Below are positions 37,168-46,901 of a DNA stretch of 64,000 nucleotides, piece by piece. The translations under genes and the position numbers were made by a program. This DNA is from Deltaproteobacteria bacterium (GTDB taxonomy: Bacteria; Desulfobacterota; Desulfobacteria; Desulfobacterales; Desulfobacteraceae), in NCBI GenBank assembly GCA_027858995.1, contig JAQIBP010000054.1, positions 44,018 through 108,017 on the forward strand. The letters run 5' to 3'. How positions within the stretch are numbered: the first letter of the stretch is position 1; the number at the start of each line of letters is the position of its first letter. The notes under the pieces were generated by a model. It was not told the DNA's origin. It saw nothing but the letters and a program-made list of their open reading frames with translations, and did no database searches.

Positions 37168-38787
37168 ATGATGTATCCCATGGGATATCCTGATATGATT
37201 AAATCTATAAAATTTGACAATAGCTTTGTCCGGGAACTGCCGGAAGATCCTGAAACGACAAATACACGGCGACAGGTTCTGAGTTCCTGTTATTCCAGGG
37301 TAAATCCGACAATTGTCTCTTCTCCCAAGCTGGTTGCTTATTCAAGGGAAGTTGCAGCTCTTCTGGGTTTTTCTAAAGAGTTTTGTGAATCAGATTATTT
37401 TATCCAGGTGTTTGCAGGCAATCTGATGATGCCTGGCATGGATACATATGCCACTTGTTATGGCGGGCACCAGTTCGGAAACTGGGCGGGTCAGCTCGGG
37501 GATGGAAGAGCCATCAATCTTGGAGATATTGTAAATAAACAATCAAAACGCTGGGGGTTACAGCTTAAAGGAGCAGGCCTGACACCTTATTCCAGAACAG
37601 CAGACGGGCTTGCCGTGCTGCGGTCCTCCATACGGGAATTTTTATGCAGTGAAGCCATGTTTCATCTTGGGATTCCAACTACCCGCGCTTTAAGCCTTAT
37701 TTTAACAGGAAAAATGGTTGAGCGGGACATGTTTTATGATGGCCACCCCAGGCTGGAACCCGGTGCCATTGTCTGCAGGGTGGCTTCCTCATTTACAAGG
37801 TTCGGCAATTTTGAAATTTTTACCTCCCGTGGTGAAATAAGTGTATTGAAACAGCTGGTTGATTACACTATCAGCAAAGACTTTCCCCACCTGGGCAAAC
37901 CTTCACCCGAGGTTTATATAAAATGGTTTGAGGAAATTTGCAGGACAACTGCTGATATGATTATTCACTGGATGCGGGTGGGATTTGTTCATGGGGTGAT
38001 GAATACGGATAACATGTCCATTTTAGGCCTGACTATTGATTACGGGCCATATGGCTGGTTGGAAGATTATAACCCTGCATGGACTCCCAATACGACTGAT
38101 GCAGGGACAAGGCGGTATTGTTTTGGAAACCAGCCGCAGATTGCCCAGTGGAATCTTGCAAAACTTGCAACTGCAATCTACCCGCTTATCGAAAAAACGA
38201 AACCTTTGCAGGCAGCTGTAGAGCGTTTTGAACATCACTATCAAAGCGGGTGGCAGACCATGATGGCAAAAAAACTGGGTCTGATTGCCTATGATACTGG
38301 AAAAGATGGGAGCCTGATCAAAGAACTCCTCGAAATTCTGTCATTGGCGGAAACTGACATGACCATTTTCTTTAGAAAGCTTGCTTTACTCGATATACCA
38401 GGATTTATGAATAATTTCGAAATACAAGCTCTAACAACACCTTTAATGGATGCTTATTATATTCCTGATCAGATTACCAGCGGGTATAAAAAACGCATTT
38501 ATGGCTGGCTTGAAGGGTATATCCAGCGCCTCAACAAGGATAATTTGTCTATGAAAAAAAGACGCAAAAAAATGGATGCAGTCAATCCCAAATATGTGCT
38601 TAGGAATTATCTTGCTCAGCAATCCATTGATAAAGCTGAGCAGGGCGACTTTTCAATGATCCATGAACTGCTCGAAGTAATGCGTCGTCCCTATGATGAG
38701 CAGCCGGACAAAAAAATATTTGCAGAAAAACGCCCGGACTGGGCTCGCAGCAAACCCGGCTGCTCCATGCTGTCTTGCAGCTCATGA
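37168..38787 (+). CDS. selO: SelO/YdiU family protein adenylyltransferase
   Basis: CYGGHQFGNWAGQLGDGRAINLGD, LQLKGAGLTPYSRTADGLAVLRSSIREFL, HGVMNTDNMSILGLTIDYGP; C-term CSMLSCSS. Confidence 0.94.
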   Translation: MMYPMGYPDMIKSIKFDNSFVRELPEDPETTNTRRQVLSSCYSRVNPTIVSSPKLVAYSREVAALLGFSKEFCESDYFIQVFAGNLMMPGMDTYATCYGGHQFGNWAGQLGDGRAINLGDIVNKQSKRWGLQLKGAGLTPYSRTADGLAVLRSSIREFLCSEAMFHLGIPTTRALSLILTGKMVERDMFYDGHPRLEPGAIVCRVASSFTRFGNFEIFTSRGEISVLKQLVDYTISKDFPHLGKPSPEVYIKWFEEICRTTADMIIHWMRVGFVHGVMNTDNMSILGLTIDYGPYGWLEDYNPAWTPNTTDAGTRRYCFGNQPQIAQWNLAKLATAIYPLIEKTKPLQAAVERFEHHYQSGWQTMMAKKLGLIAYDTGKDGSLIKELLEILSLAETDMTIFFRKLALLDIPGFMNNFEIQALTTPLMDAYYIPDQITSGYKKRIYGWLEGYIQRLNKDNLSMKKRRKKMDAVNPKYVLRNYLAQQSIDKAEQGDFSMIHELLEVMRRPYDEQPDKKIFAEKRPDWARSKPGCSMLSCSS

Positions 38788-38861
38788 TGGAGCAAACCTA
38801 ATTATTAAAAAAAATAGACATGGTTATAGTGACAAGTCACGGTGAAAAAGGATAAACAAAT

Positions 38862-39782
38862 ATGAAACATATACTCATCACAGGTGCTTCAGGATTTATT
38901 GGAAAAAAACTTGCCAGGCTTTTTTTAAAAAAAGGATATAAGGTAACTGGCATTGGAACATCTCTAAAACATCCATTTTCCATGGAATTCGAAAATTTCG
39001 ACTGGATCAGCGCTGATACTACAATTGAAGGTGATTGGCAAAATTGCGTTGCAGTTTCAGATATCATAATTAATCTGACTGGCCGGAATATTTTCCGTTA
39101 CTGGACAAAAAAATACAAAACAGCTATTTATGACTCTCGCATATTAACAACACGGAATATAATCAATGCTCTTGCAGATAATGGAAAGACTCAAAAGCTT
39201 TTAACCGCATCTGCTGTGGGAATATATGGAGACTGCAGGGAAGAGTTGTTAACTGAAGATAAACTGCCTGGACATGATTTTCTGGCTGAGGTATGTCAGG
39301 AGTGGGAAAAAGAGGGATTAAAAGCCAAAAAAAAAGGTGTCCGGGTTGCTGTAATGAGGTTTGGTGTTGTCCTTGGCAATGGAGGAGGGGCATTGTCTTT
39401 AATGGCCCCTCTATTTAAACTTTTTGCAGGCGGCCCACTTGGAAAGGGTCAACACTGGTTTCCATGGATACATATTGAAGATCTTGAAAGGGCAGTTGAA
39501 TTCATCATTGAAAACAATGATATTGACGGCATCTTCAATTTTACAGGGCCAGAGCCTGTACAACAAAAGCAATTTGCCATATCATTGGGGAAAGCACTTC
39601 ACAGGCCATCATTCATGCCTGCACCATCCTTTATAGTAAAGGCAATAATGGGCGAACTTGGTAGTTCTCTTTTGCAAAGCCAAAAAGCAATTCCTAAAAA
39701 TCTTACAGATTCAGGATATCATTTTAAATTTTCAGATGTGAAATCAGCACTTCAAGATATTTTCAAGGAAAGAGACCTTTGA
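38862..39782 (+). CDS. TIGR01777-family NAD-dependent epimerase
   Basis: ILITGASGFIGKKLARLF, SAVGIYGD, RFGVVLGNGGGAL, FPWIHIEDL. Confidence 0.9.
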   Translation: MKHILITGASGFIGKKLARLFLKKGYKVTGIGTSLKHPFSMEFENFDWISADTTIEGDWQNCVAVSDIIINLTGRNIFRYWTKKYKTAIYDSRILTTRNIINALADNGKTQKLLTASAVGIYGDCREELLTEDKLPGHDFLAEVCQEWEKEGLKAKKKGVRVAVMRFGVVLGNGGGALSLMAPLFKLFAGGPLGKGQHWFPWIHIEDLERAVEFIIENNDIDGIFNFTGPEPVQQKQFAISLGKALHRPSFMPAPSFIVKAIMGELGSSLLQSQKAIPKNLTDSGYHFKFSDVKSALQDIFKERDL

Positions 39783-39901
39783 TTAAAATCATACTGAATG
39801 GCTCATTGCAATGTGTCGCTTTTTCATTTATAATTTAATTTTTCTGAACTACAGTATAGTATATATTATGAATAATATTTTGAGTTTTAAGGAGATTTAT
39901 T

Positions 39902-40063
39902 ATTGATAAATATGTATGCGGCCTTTGTGGATATATTTATGACCCAGCCCAGGGTGACCCGGACAATGGTGTTGATCCAGGAAAAAATTTTGATGATATT
40001 CCAGATGACTGGACCTACCCTGTCTGCGGTGCAGGCAAAGAAGACTTTTCAAAAGAAGAGTAA
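39902..40063 (+). CDS. rubredoxin-like ORF with apparent ATT start and Cys-to-Tyr third ligand
   Basis: (I/M)[61 protein letters not shown] 9-14 nt upstream; absent from ORF track. Confidence 0.7.
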   Translation: MDKYVCGLCGYIYDPAQGDPDNGVDPGKNFDDIPDDWTYPVCGAGKEDFSKEE

Positions 40064-40088
40064 ATAAAATTTTATTAAAGGGGGAAAA

Positions 40089-40667
40089 ATGACAAAATTA
40101 AAAGGAACACAAACTCAAAAAAATTTGTTAACTGCTTTTGCAGGGGAATCACAGGCACGCAACCGATATACCTACTTTGCTTCACAGGCAAAAAAAGAAG
40201 GCTATGTCCAGATTCAATCTATTTTTGAAGAGACTGCAAACCATGAAAAAGAGCATGCTAAACGACTGTTCAAGTATCTGAAGTCAGGCGAAGAAGTCGA
40301 AATCACAGCAGGTTTTCCAGCCGGCACTATTGGATCAACAGTGAACAATCTCAAGGCTTCTGCTGGTGGCGAAAACTATGAAAATACATCCATGTATCCT
40401 GGGTTTGCAGCCACGGCAAGAGAAGAGGGATTCAATGATATTGCAACAACCTTTGCATCCATTGCTGTAGCCGAACTTTACCATGAGAAGAGATTTCTTG
40501 CCCTTGTGGAGAATATTGAAAAGGATCGTGTATTTAAAAGAGAAATGAATGTGAAATGGCGATGCAGGAACTGTGGATATAACCATGAAGGAAATGAACC
40601 ACCTGGTGTATGTCCGGCTTGTGCCCACCCAAAAGCTCACTTTGAATTAATTCCTGAAAATTATTAG
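40089..40667 (+). CDS. rubrerythrin, near-identical paralogue of 31333-31911
   Basis: 192 aa aligned end to end with few substitutions. Confidence 0.95.
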   Translation: MTKLKGTQTQKNLLTAFAGESQARNRYTYFASQAKKEGYVQIQSIFEETANHEKEHAKRLFKYLKSGEEVEITAGFPAGTIGSTVNNLKASAGGENYENTSMYPGFAATAREEGFNDIATTFASIAVAELYHEKRFLALVENIEKDRVFKREMNVKWRCRNCGYNHEGNEPPGVCPACAHPKAHFELIPENY

Positions 40668-40813
40668 ATCCTGTGATGCACCTGAAACAACTTTTTATAC
40701 TGATGCTGCCAAGGTAACAGCAAGATAATATTGTAACCTTCATGGCCTTTGGGAATACTAACGGAACAATATTTAATACAAACTTGTTTCCACCTTATAA
40801 AAGGATAACTTTT

Positions 40814-41416
40814 ATGAAAACAGAAGAAGCAATTAATGCCCGAAGATCTGTCAAGCATTATGATCCTGCCCATCAGATGAACAATGATGAGATTAACAAA
40901 CTCCTGTCTTTAGCGATACTGTCTCCCACTGCCTTCAACATTCAAAACTGGCGTTTTGTTATTGTATCTGATCCAGAGTTAAGAAAACAAATCAGAAAAG
41001 TAGCCTGGGATCAATCACAAGTAACAGATACATCCTTGTTCATTGTGATATGTGCAGACTTGAAGTCATGGGAAAAGCCAGGCCGTTATTGGATTGATGC
41101 ACCCAAAGAAGTTCAGGACTTTATGATTCCTGCCATTGATGATTACTATCGCGGCAAAGAGCAGGTTCAAAGAGATGAGGCAATGAGATCCTGTGGTATT
41201 GCAGCTCAAACATTAATGCTGGCTGCAAAATCAATGGGATATGATTCATGTCCCATGGATGGTTTTGATTTTGGTAAAGTTGCAGAACTGATTAAACTTC
41301 CGGATGATCATGTCATTGCCATGTTTGTGGCAATTGGCAAAAAAATTAAAGAAACATGGCCCCGGCCCGGACAATTAACCCTGGATGAGGTTGTTATAAA
41401 AAATTCATTTGGATAA
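40814..41416 (+). CDS. nitroreductase family protein
   Basis: EAINARRSVKHYDP, LSPTAFNIQNWRFVIV, MLAAKSMGYDSCPMDGFD; ORF track start 40742 is probably too early. Confidence 0.9.
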   Translation: MKTEEAINARRSVKHYDPAHQMNNDEINKLLSLAILSPTAFNIQNWRFVIVSDPELRKQIRKVAWDQSQVTDTSLFIVICADLKSWEKPGRYWIDAPKEVQDFMIPAIDDYYRGKEQVQRDEAMRSCGIAAQTLMLAAKSMGYDSCPMDGFDFGKVAELIKLPDDHVIAMFVAIGKKIKETWPRPGQLTLDEVVIKNSFG

Positions 41417-41506
41417 AAAAATATCACCTCGGTATGGACAGGGATATGTTGGAAAGTCACCATATTTTATTATCATTACGCAATATATTTGGCCGATAAA
41501 CCATAA

Positions 41507-41785
41507 GGAGATACCTATGATTCCAAAGATAGACTGGAAGACTTTTGCGAGGAAATGGATTCCCAAATTGACTCCTGCCGTCTTCTGATTGAAGATATCA
41601 GGATAACAAAAGGAAATCCCACAGAAGTAATTCTTAACACTACAAAAGATATCCATTCGGATATGATTGTTATGGGAAGTTACGGACACAATATACTGCA
41701 AGACGCCCTCACCGGCGGGACAGCCAGACGGGTAGTCAAAAAAAGCGAAACCCCTGTGTTTGTCGTCAGACTTCCAAAAAAATAA
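41507..41785 (+). pseudogene. decayed universal stress protein, C-terminal half only
   Basis: DMIVMGSYGHNILQDALTGGTARRVVKKSETPVFVV preserved; N-terminal MIPKID start at 41517 is in another frame, with the nucleotide-binding half missing. Confidence 0.65.
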
Positions 41786-42185
41786 TTATCATCATTGGGA
41801 TTGATAAGGTTGGTGCAGACAGCAGAAAAGGCATTGAAACTCTTTAAATTTTATTAAACAGACTTCCCCTGTAATAAGCCAGTTCCTGTGCCATTTGTAT
41901 ATATGGTTTCATTATGATCATCCTTTTTCCCAGGCTTCAACAAAACAGTGAGGACGAAATTGTTCTGATTTGAGAGACCAATTCGTTTGTCATGGTTTTT
42001 CTCCTTTATGCTTTACCCCTTTTTATAATATCAATATTCTAAATTCAATCTTTAAAATAGTTTGGTAAATTTAAGTTTGTCAAAAAAAAGTTAATGATTA
42101 TTCTATAAGTATATCCGATTTTGGATGAGAATATCAGCTTCGGAATATACTATAAATAAAAAACACATTGTTCCGGGAGGTTATC

Positions 42186-42323
42186 ATGGAAAAAAAATCT
42201 GAAATAAAAGAGATGAACTGTTCAATTAAATGCAACCACAAATATTTTGAATGCATTGATAAAGGCGAACACGAATCGGTTTGTAATATGCAACGAGCCC
42301 AATGCAATTGTTCTTGTAAATAA
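42186..42323 (+). CDS. 45-aa Cys-rich microprotein
   Basis: MEKKSEIKEMNCSIKCNHKYFECIDKGEHESVCNMQRAQCNCSCK, RBS GGGAGG. Confidence 0.6.
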   Translation: MEKKSEIKEMNCSIKCNHKYFECIDKGEHESVCNMQRAQCNCSCK

Positions 42324-42390
42324 TAAACCTGTCGCATTGTCTTTGTCAAAATCAACAAACATAAAGATTGTTTTAAAGGAGATAAATATC

Positions 42391-42702
42391 ATGGAAAAAT
42401 CAAATCATAAAAAAAAAAGGTTAGCTGCTGAGCTCTGTTCCTGCGTTGATGACAAAAATTCCACACTACATCTTGAATTTACAATACCTGGAGTAAAAAA
42501 AGAAAATATTAATCTTAAACTGAATGATGACAGTTTCAGCCTGCGAGCTGAAAAGAGTGATGTTGAATATGTATCTACAGGTTCTTTTTGCTGCCCAGTA
42601 GAGATCAAAAGTAGTAAAGCCAATTATGAAAATGGACTTCTTCTTATTAATGTTCCTTTGAAGGATCCATGGAAAAACGCATACAATGTAAAAATTGATT
42701 AG
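42391..42702 (+). CDS. Hsp20/alpha-crystallin family protein
   Basis: LHLEFTIPGVKKENINLKLNDDSFSLRAEK...YENGLLLINVPLKDP. Confidence 0.8.
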   Translation: MEKSNHKKKRLAAELCSCVDDKNSTLHLEFTIPGVKKENINLKLNDDSFSLRAEKSDVEYVSTGSFCCPVEIKSSKANYENGLLLINVPLKDPWKNAYNVKID

Positions 42703-42755
42703 ATATGTACACACTTAAAAAGTGTGATTAAAATCAAACTTGTTGCAAATTAGAA

Positions 42756-42790
42756 AACAGGCCAAACTTTTAATGCTTTGGCCTGTTTTT
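42756..42790 (+). terminator. rho-independent terminator after hsp20
   Basis: AACAGGCCAAA / TTTGGCCTGTTTTT. Confidence 0.85.
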
Positions 42791-42858
42791 GGATATTGAC
42801 TGTCCAGGTCATTGATATCTGAACGGGAATGTAACACTCTGTAACGGTTATTATGTAT

Positions 42859-42883
42859 AGAATATTTTTACATAAAATATTCT
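42859..42883. promoter_or_regulatory. 10-bp perfect inverted repeat upstream of mntP
   Basis: AGAATATTTT-TACAT-AAAATATTCT. Confidence 0.5.
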
Positions 42884-42946
42884 GAAGCATCATAAAAAAA
42901 TCTTTTATCCGTTGAAGTGCTTTAACAAAAAAATATATAATAAAAT

Positions 42947-43507
42947 ATGACAACATTTGAAATTATTATCATTGCCGTGGGGCTTGCCATGGATGCCTCA
43001 GCAGTCTCTCTTGCAGCTGCTGCTGCAGGATATGCCAAGGATGCCAGGGCAATGTTCCGATTATCTTTTCATTTCGGACTGTTTCAATTTTTAATGCCAG
43101 TACTGGGCTGGTTTCTGGGCATTGGTTTTGCTTCTCATTTTAAAACATTTGATCACTGGATTGCTTTTTTTCTTCTGGCATTTGTAGGTATAAGAATGAT
43201 TCGTGAAGGTATGGACAGATCCCCTGGAAAACAAAAAAATGATCCATCCCGGGGTATGACCATGGTAATGCTCAGTGTGGCCACAAGCATTGATGCCCTG
43301 GCCATAGGCTTAAGCCTTGCAATGCTGGAAGTAAATATCTGGTATCCAAGTATCATGATTGGTGTTATCACAACTTTCATGTCATTTTTGTCCATTAAGA
43401 TTGGAGCAAAGCTGGGAGCATTATTTGGTAAAAAGATGGAAATTTTGGGTGGAATTATTTTGATTTTTATCGGTACCAGGATTCTGTTTTTTCATCTGTT
43501 TCCGTAA
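42947..43507 (+). CDS. mntP: manganese efflux protein MntP
   Basis: VGLAMDASAVSLAAAAAGY, SVATSIDALAIGLSLAML, DUF204 architecture. Confidence 0.93.
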   Translation: MTTFEIIIIAVGLAMDASAVSLAAAAAGYAKDARAMFRLSFHFGLFQFLMPVLGWFLGIGFASHFKTFDHWIAFFLLAFVGIRMIREGMDRSPGKQKNDPSRGMTMVMLSVATSIDALAIGLSLAMLEVNIWYPSIMIGVITTFMSFLSIKIGAKLGALFGKKMEILGGIILIFIGTRILFFHLFP

Positions 43508-43519
43508 ATCAATCATCTA

Positions 43520-44362
43520 TTATCCCAAAGCTACATCAAGAATCATCATAACTGAAAAACCTATCATTGTTGCCATTGTTACAAGATCAATGTTTGCATA
43601 ATTTCTTTGAGATTCTGGAATCAGCTCCTCCACCACAACAAAAATCATGGCTCCTGCAGCAAAACAGAGGGCATAGGGGAGGATGTGCTGCATTTTCAGG
43701 ACAAACATTGCTCCGATCACTCCGGCAATGGGTTCAACCATGCCCGAAGCCTGTCCCATGAAAAAACTTTTCCCTTTGCTCATACCTTCTCTTCTCAATG
43801 GCATTGATACGGCAGTTCCTTCAGGAAAATTCTGGATCCCAATGCCTATTGCCAGAGCCATGGCCCCTCCAATTGTGGCAGAAGGAAGATTAGCTGCCAC
43901 AGCTCCAAAAGCGACACCCACAGCCAATCCTTCAGGTATATTGTGAAGAGTTATGGCAAGTACCAGAAGTGTACTTTTCTGCCATGAAGTTTTTATCCCC
44001 TCTTTTTTATCAATACTCAAACCTGGATGGAGATGAGGCAGGAATTTATCAGTCAGTCTCATGAAAACTCCACCACCCATAAATCCTATAACTGCGGTAA
44101 GCCAGGGAATCTGTCCCATCTGGTGTGCCATCTCTATGCCTGGTGCAAGAAGAGACCAGAAGCTTGCAGCAATCATTACACCAGCAGCAAAGCCAAGCAT
44201 TGAATCCATAACTTTATGGTTTACACCTTTTGTAAAAAAGACAAGTGCTGCCCCTGCCGCAGTTACGCCCCAGGTAAAGAGTGTGGCAATAAACGCCTGC
44301 ATCACAGGGTGAAATTGTTGTAAATAATCTATCATTGCTGTAGTCTCCGCAAATTTATCCAA
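43520..44362 (-). CDS. ZIP family metal transporter
   Basis: GFAAGVMIAASFWSLL, ITLHNIPEGLAVGVAFG, GIQNFPEGTAVSMPLR. Confidence 0.93.
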   Translation of the reverse strand: MDKFAETTAMIDYLQQFHPVMQAFIATLFTWGVTAAGAALVFFTKGVNHKVMDSMLGFAAGVMIAASFWSLLAPGIEMAHQMGQIPWLTAVIGFMGGGVFMRLTDKFLPHLHPGLSIDKKEGIKTSWQKSTLLVLAITLHNIPEGLAVGVAFGAVAANLPSATIGGAMALAIGIGIQNFPEGTAVSMPLRREGMSKGKSFFMGQASGMVEPIAGVIGAMFVLKMQHILPYALCFAAGAMIFVVVEELIPESQRNYANIDLVTMATMIGFSVMMILDVALG

Positions 44363-44386
44363 TTACAGCGTTGGGAAGAAATCCTC

Positions 44387-46783
44387 TCAATCGTTAAATA
44401 CGATTTTAAACACATCTTTATATTTTTTAACAAAATGAAATGTGATGCCTTCTCGAATGTGCTCTGGCAGTTTTTTAAAATCAGGAATACACCCGTCGGG
44501 TAAAATAATCTCTTTAATACCTGATCGCCTGGCTGCAATAATTTTTTCTTTAATCCCACCAACAGGAAGAACTTTACCCGTCAAAGTGATTTCTCCTGTC
44601 ATGGCAAGGGCACGGTTAATTGTCTTTGCCCTGCCAAGTGAAACAAGAGCTGTAACAATAGTGATCCCTGCACTTGGACCATCCTTTGGGGTTGCTCCTT
44701 CAGGTACATGGATATGGATGAATGCATTATCAAAATATTTTTTATCAATTTTAAAGGATGCAAGATTTGACCTTACATGGCTGTAAGCTATTGATGCGGA
44801 CTCCTGCATCACTTCTCCAAGCTTTCCTGTAAGTTTAAATCCTGAATTTTTCCCATGAACCTTTATTGCCTCAATGGGCAGTGTTACCCCGCCAAGCTGG
44901 GTCCAGGCAAGGCCGGTTACAACCCCAACACCTGACATCTGCTCCTCTTTTTTAAAGATTGGCGGCCCAAGAAGCTCTTCCAGAGATTTCATATTGATAT
45001 GAATCTTCTTATTCTTCTCTTTTAATATGGTCACAATACTTTTTCTGATAATTTTATTTAAAAGCTTTTCAATGGTTCTGACCCCGGCTTCCCTGGCAAA
45101 ACCCTCAATAAGAAGGCGGATGGTAGGATCTGTGATGGTGATGACTTTGGATGTCAGCCTGTTTCTTTTTAAAAGTTTTGGCCAGAGATGCTTTCTTGCA
45201 ATCTGAATTTTTTCCCGGGTAATATAGCCCGAGAGATTAATCCTATCCATCCTGTCCAGCAGCGGTCTTGGAATAGTGTCAAGCTGGTTGGCTGTACAGA
45301 TAAACAAAACCTTTGACAAATCAATGCGAAGATCCATGTAATGATCGAGAAATTCAAAATTCTGTTCAGGGTCAAGCACTTCAAGCAAGGCAGATGCAGG
45401 GTCACCCTGGTAAGATGATCCGATTTTATCCACCTCATCCAGCATGATAACAGGATTTGCCACCTTAGAATCTTTCAAGGCCTGGACCATTTTGCCGGGC
45501 AATGCTCCCACATAGGTTCTTCTATGCCCCTTTATCTCTGCCTCATCCCTCATCCCACCAAGACTGAACCTGAAAAATTTTCTTCCAAGAGCCTCTGCTA
45601 TTGATTTTCCAATGGAAGTTTTACCCACACCAGGAGGGCCGACAAACAATATAATGGAGCCGGCAATATCTTTTTTATAAATTCCTGCTGCAAAAAATTC
45701 AATTATCCTCTCTTTTACATCGGTGAGTCCTGCATGATCCCGGTCAAGAATTTTCTCAGCCCTTTTAATATCAACATTATCCTTAGAATAGACTCCCCAG
45801 GGAAAGGATGCTACCCAATCGATGTAGTTGCGGGTTACCCCGTATTCTGAAGATCCTGTCTCAAGCACAGATAGTTTTTCAATCTCTTCTTCAAATCTTT
45901 CAACCACATGTTCAGGTGGAGTAAGTTTTGCAAATTTCTCTTTAAACTTATCCACATCTGACGTTTTATCATCTTTTTTCAATCCAAGCTCTTGTTGAAT
46001 TGCTTTAAGCTGCTCTTTTAAAAAAAATTTACGCTTGTTCTCATCCATCTGGACATTAAGTTTTTTTTGTATTTTGTTTTGAATCTTTGTGATTTCTATC
46101 TCTTTTTGCAGCAGTGTCATAACTTTTTTCATCCGCTCCATGACAGAGGTGAGTTCTAAAACTTCCTGTAAATCATCACCGGAAGCCGTTGTAATACCTG
46201 CTGCAAAATCAGTCAGGGGCGATGGTTGATCCGGGCTGAACATCCCGAGGTACTGCTTTAAGGCTTCAGAGTATAATGGATTTAGTGAGAGCAGCTGCTT
46301 GATGGAATTAATAATTGCAATGGCATAGGCTTTAATCTCATCTTCATTTTCTTTAATTTTTTCAAAATACTCCACCTGCACTACAAAAGGTGGTTTGTCT
46401 GAAAGAAATTTTTTGATTTTAAATCTTTCAAGCCCCTGGGCAATAAACTGGATATTTTCCTGAACATCCACGATATTCATCATTCTGACAATGCAACCCA
46501 CCTTGGGAAAATCTTTTTTGTACACATGTTTACCTTTGACTTCCTTTAGATATGAAAGACCTAAAAGATTATGAGAATCTTTGGATGCCTTCCTCAGAGT
46601 CTCTTCCCATCTTTTTTTATTTATCACAAGGGGCTGAACCTGTGCAGGCATATGGGGACGGCCTGTGATGGGAAGAAGATATAAAATATCGGGTTTTACG
46701 TTTTGTGGAACCAGTTGACCGCCTTTTTTTTCACTATCGTCTTCAACTATTTCCGCCATAATGGGTTTGCTGTCATCAGTCAT
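44387..46783 (-). CDS. lon: ATP-dependent protease Lon
   Basis: GPPGVGKTSIGKSIAEALGRKFFRFSLGGMRDEAEIKGHRRTY, PKDGPSAGITI catalytic Ser. Confidence 0.98.
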   Translation of the reverse strand: MTDDSKPIMAEIVEDDSEKKGGQLVPQNVKPDILYLLPITGRPHMPAQVQPLVINKKRWEETLRKASKDSHNLLGLSYLKEVKGKHVYKKDFPKVGCIVRMMNIVDVQENIQFIAQGLERFKIKKFLSDKPPFVVQVEYFEKIKENEDEIKAYAIAIINSIKQLLSLNPLYSEALKQYLGMFSPDQPSPLTDFAAGITTASGDDLQEVLELTSVMERMKKVMTLLQKEIEITKIQNKIQKKLNVQMDENKRKFFLKEQLKAIQQELGLKKDDKTSDVDKFKEKFAKLTPPEHVVERFEEEIEKLSVLETGSSEYGVTRNYIDWVASFPWGVYSKDNVDIKRAEKILDRDHAGLTDVKERIIEFFAAGIYKKDIAGSIILFVGPPGVGKTSIGKSIAEALGRKFFRFSLGGMRDEAEIKGHRRTYVGALPGKMVQALKDSKVANPVIMLDEVDKIGSSYQGDPASALLEVLDPEQNFEFLDHYMDLRIDLSKVLFICTANQLDTIPRPLLDRMDRINLSGYITREKIQIARKHLWPKLLKRNRLTSKVITITDPTIRLLIEGFAREAGVRTIEKLLNKIIRKSIVTILKEKNKKIHINMKSLEELLGPPIFKKEEQMSGVGVVTGLAWTQLGGVTLPIEAIKVHGKNSGFKLTGKLGEVMQESASIAYSHVRSNLASFKIDKKYFDNAFIHIHVPEGATPKDGPSAGITIVTALVSLGRAKTINRALAMTGEITLTGKVLPVGGIKEKIIAARRSGIKEIILPDGCIPDFKKLPEHIREGITFHFVKKYKDVFKIVFND

Positions 46784-46901
46784 AAAACCACCTTTAAGAA
46801 AAATATGTTATTGTAATGGTACTATACTTGTTTTATCATCTGTGTTCAATTCTGATATCACTATTTACCTAAGATTTCAAACCTTCTGAGTTTTTGCAGC
46901 A

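Noticed and set aside
42247-42702. Full-length ORF-track call for Hsp20 from 42247
   Set aside because: The N-terminal 48 residues overlap the Cys-rich microprotein in another frame; the RBS-preceded start at 42391 (MEKSNHKKKR) fits Hsp20 better.
43507-43520. Special significance of the convergent mntP/ZIP pair
   Set aside because: Metal exporter next to metal importer is suggestive, but a 12-bp convergent gap alone is ordinary and no shared regulatory site was seen.
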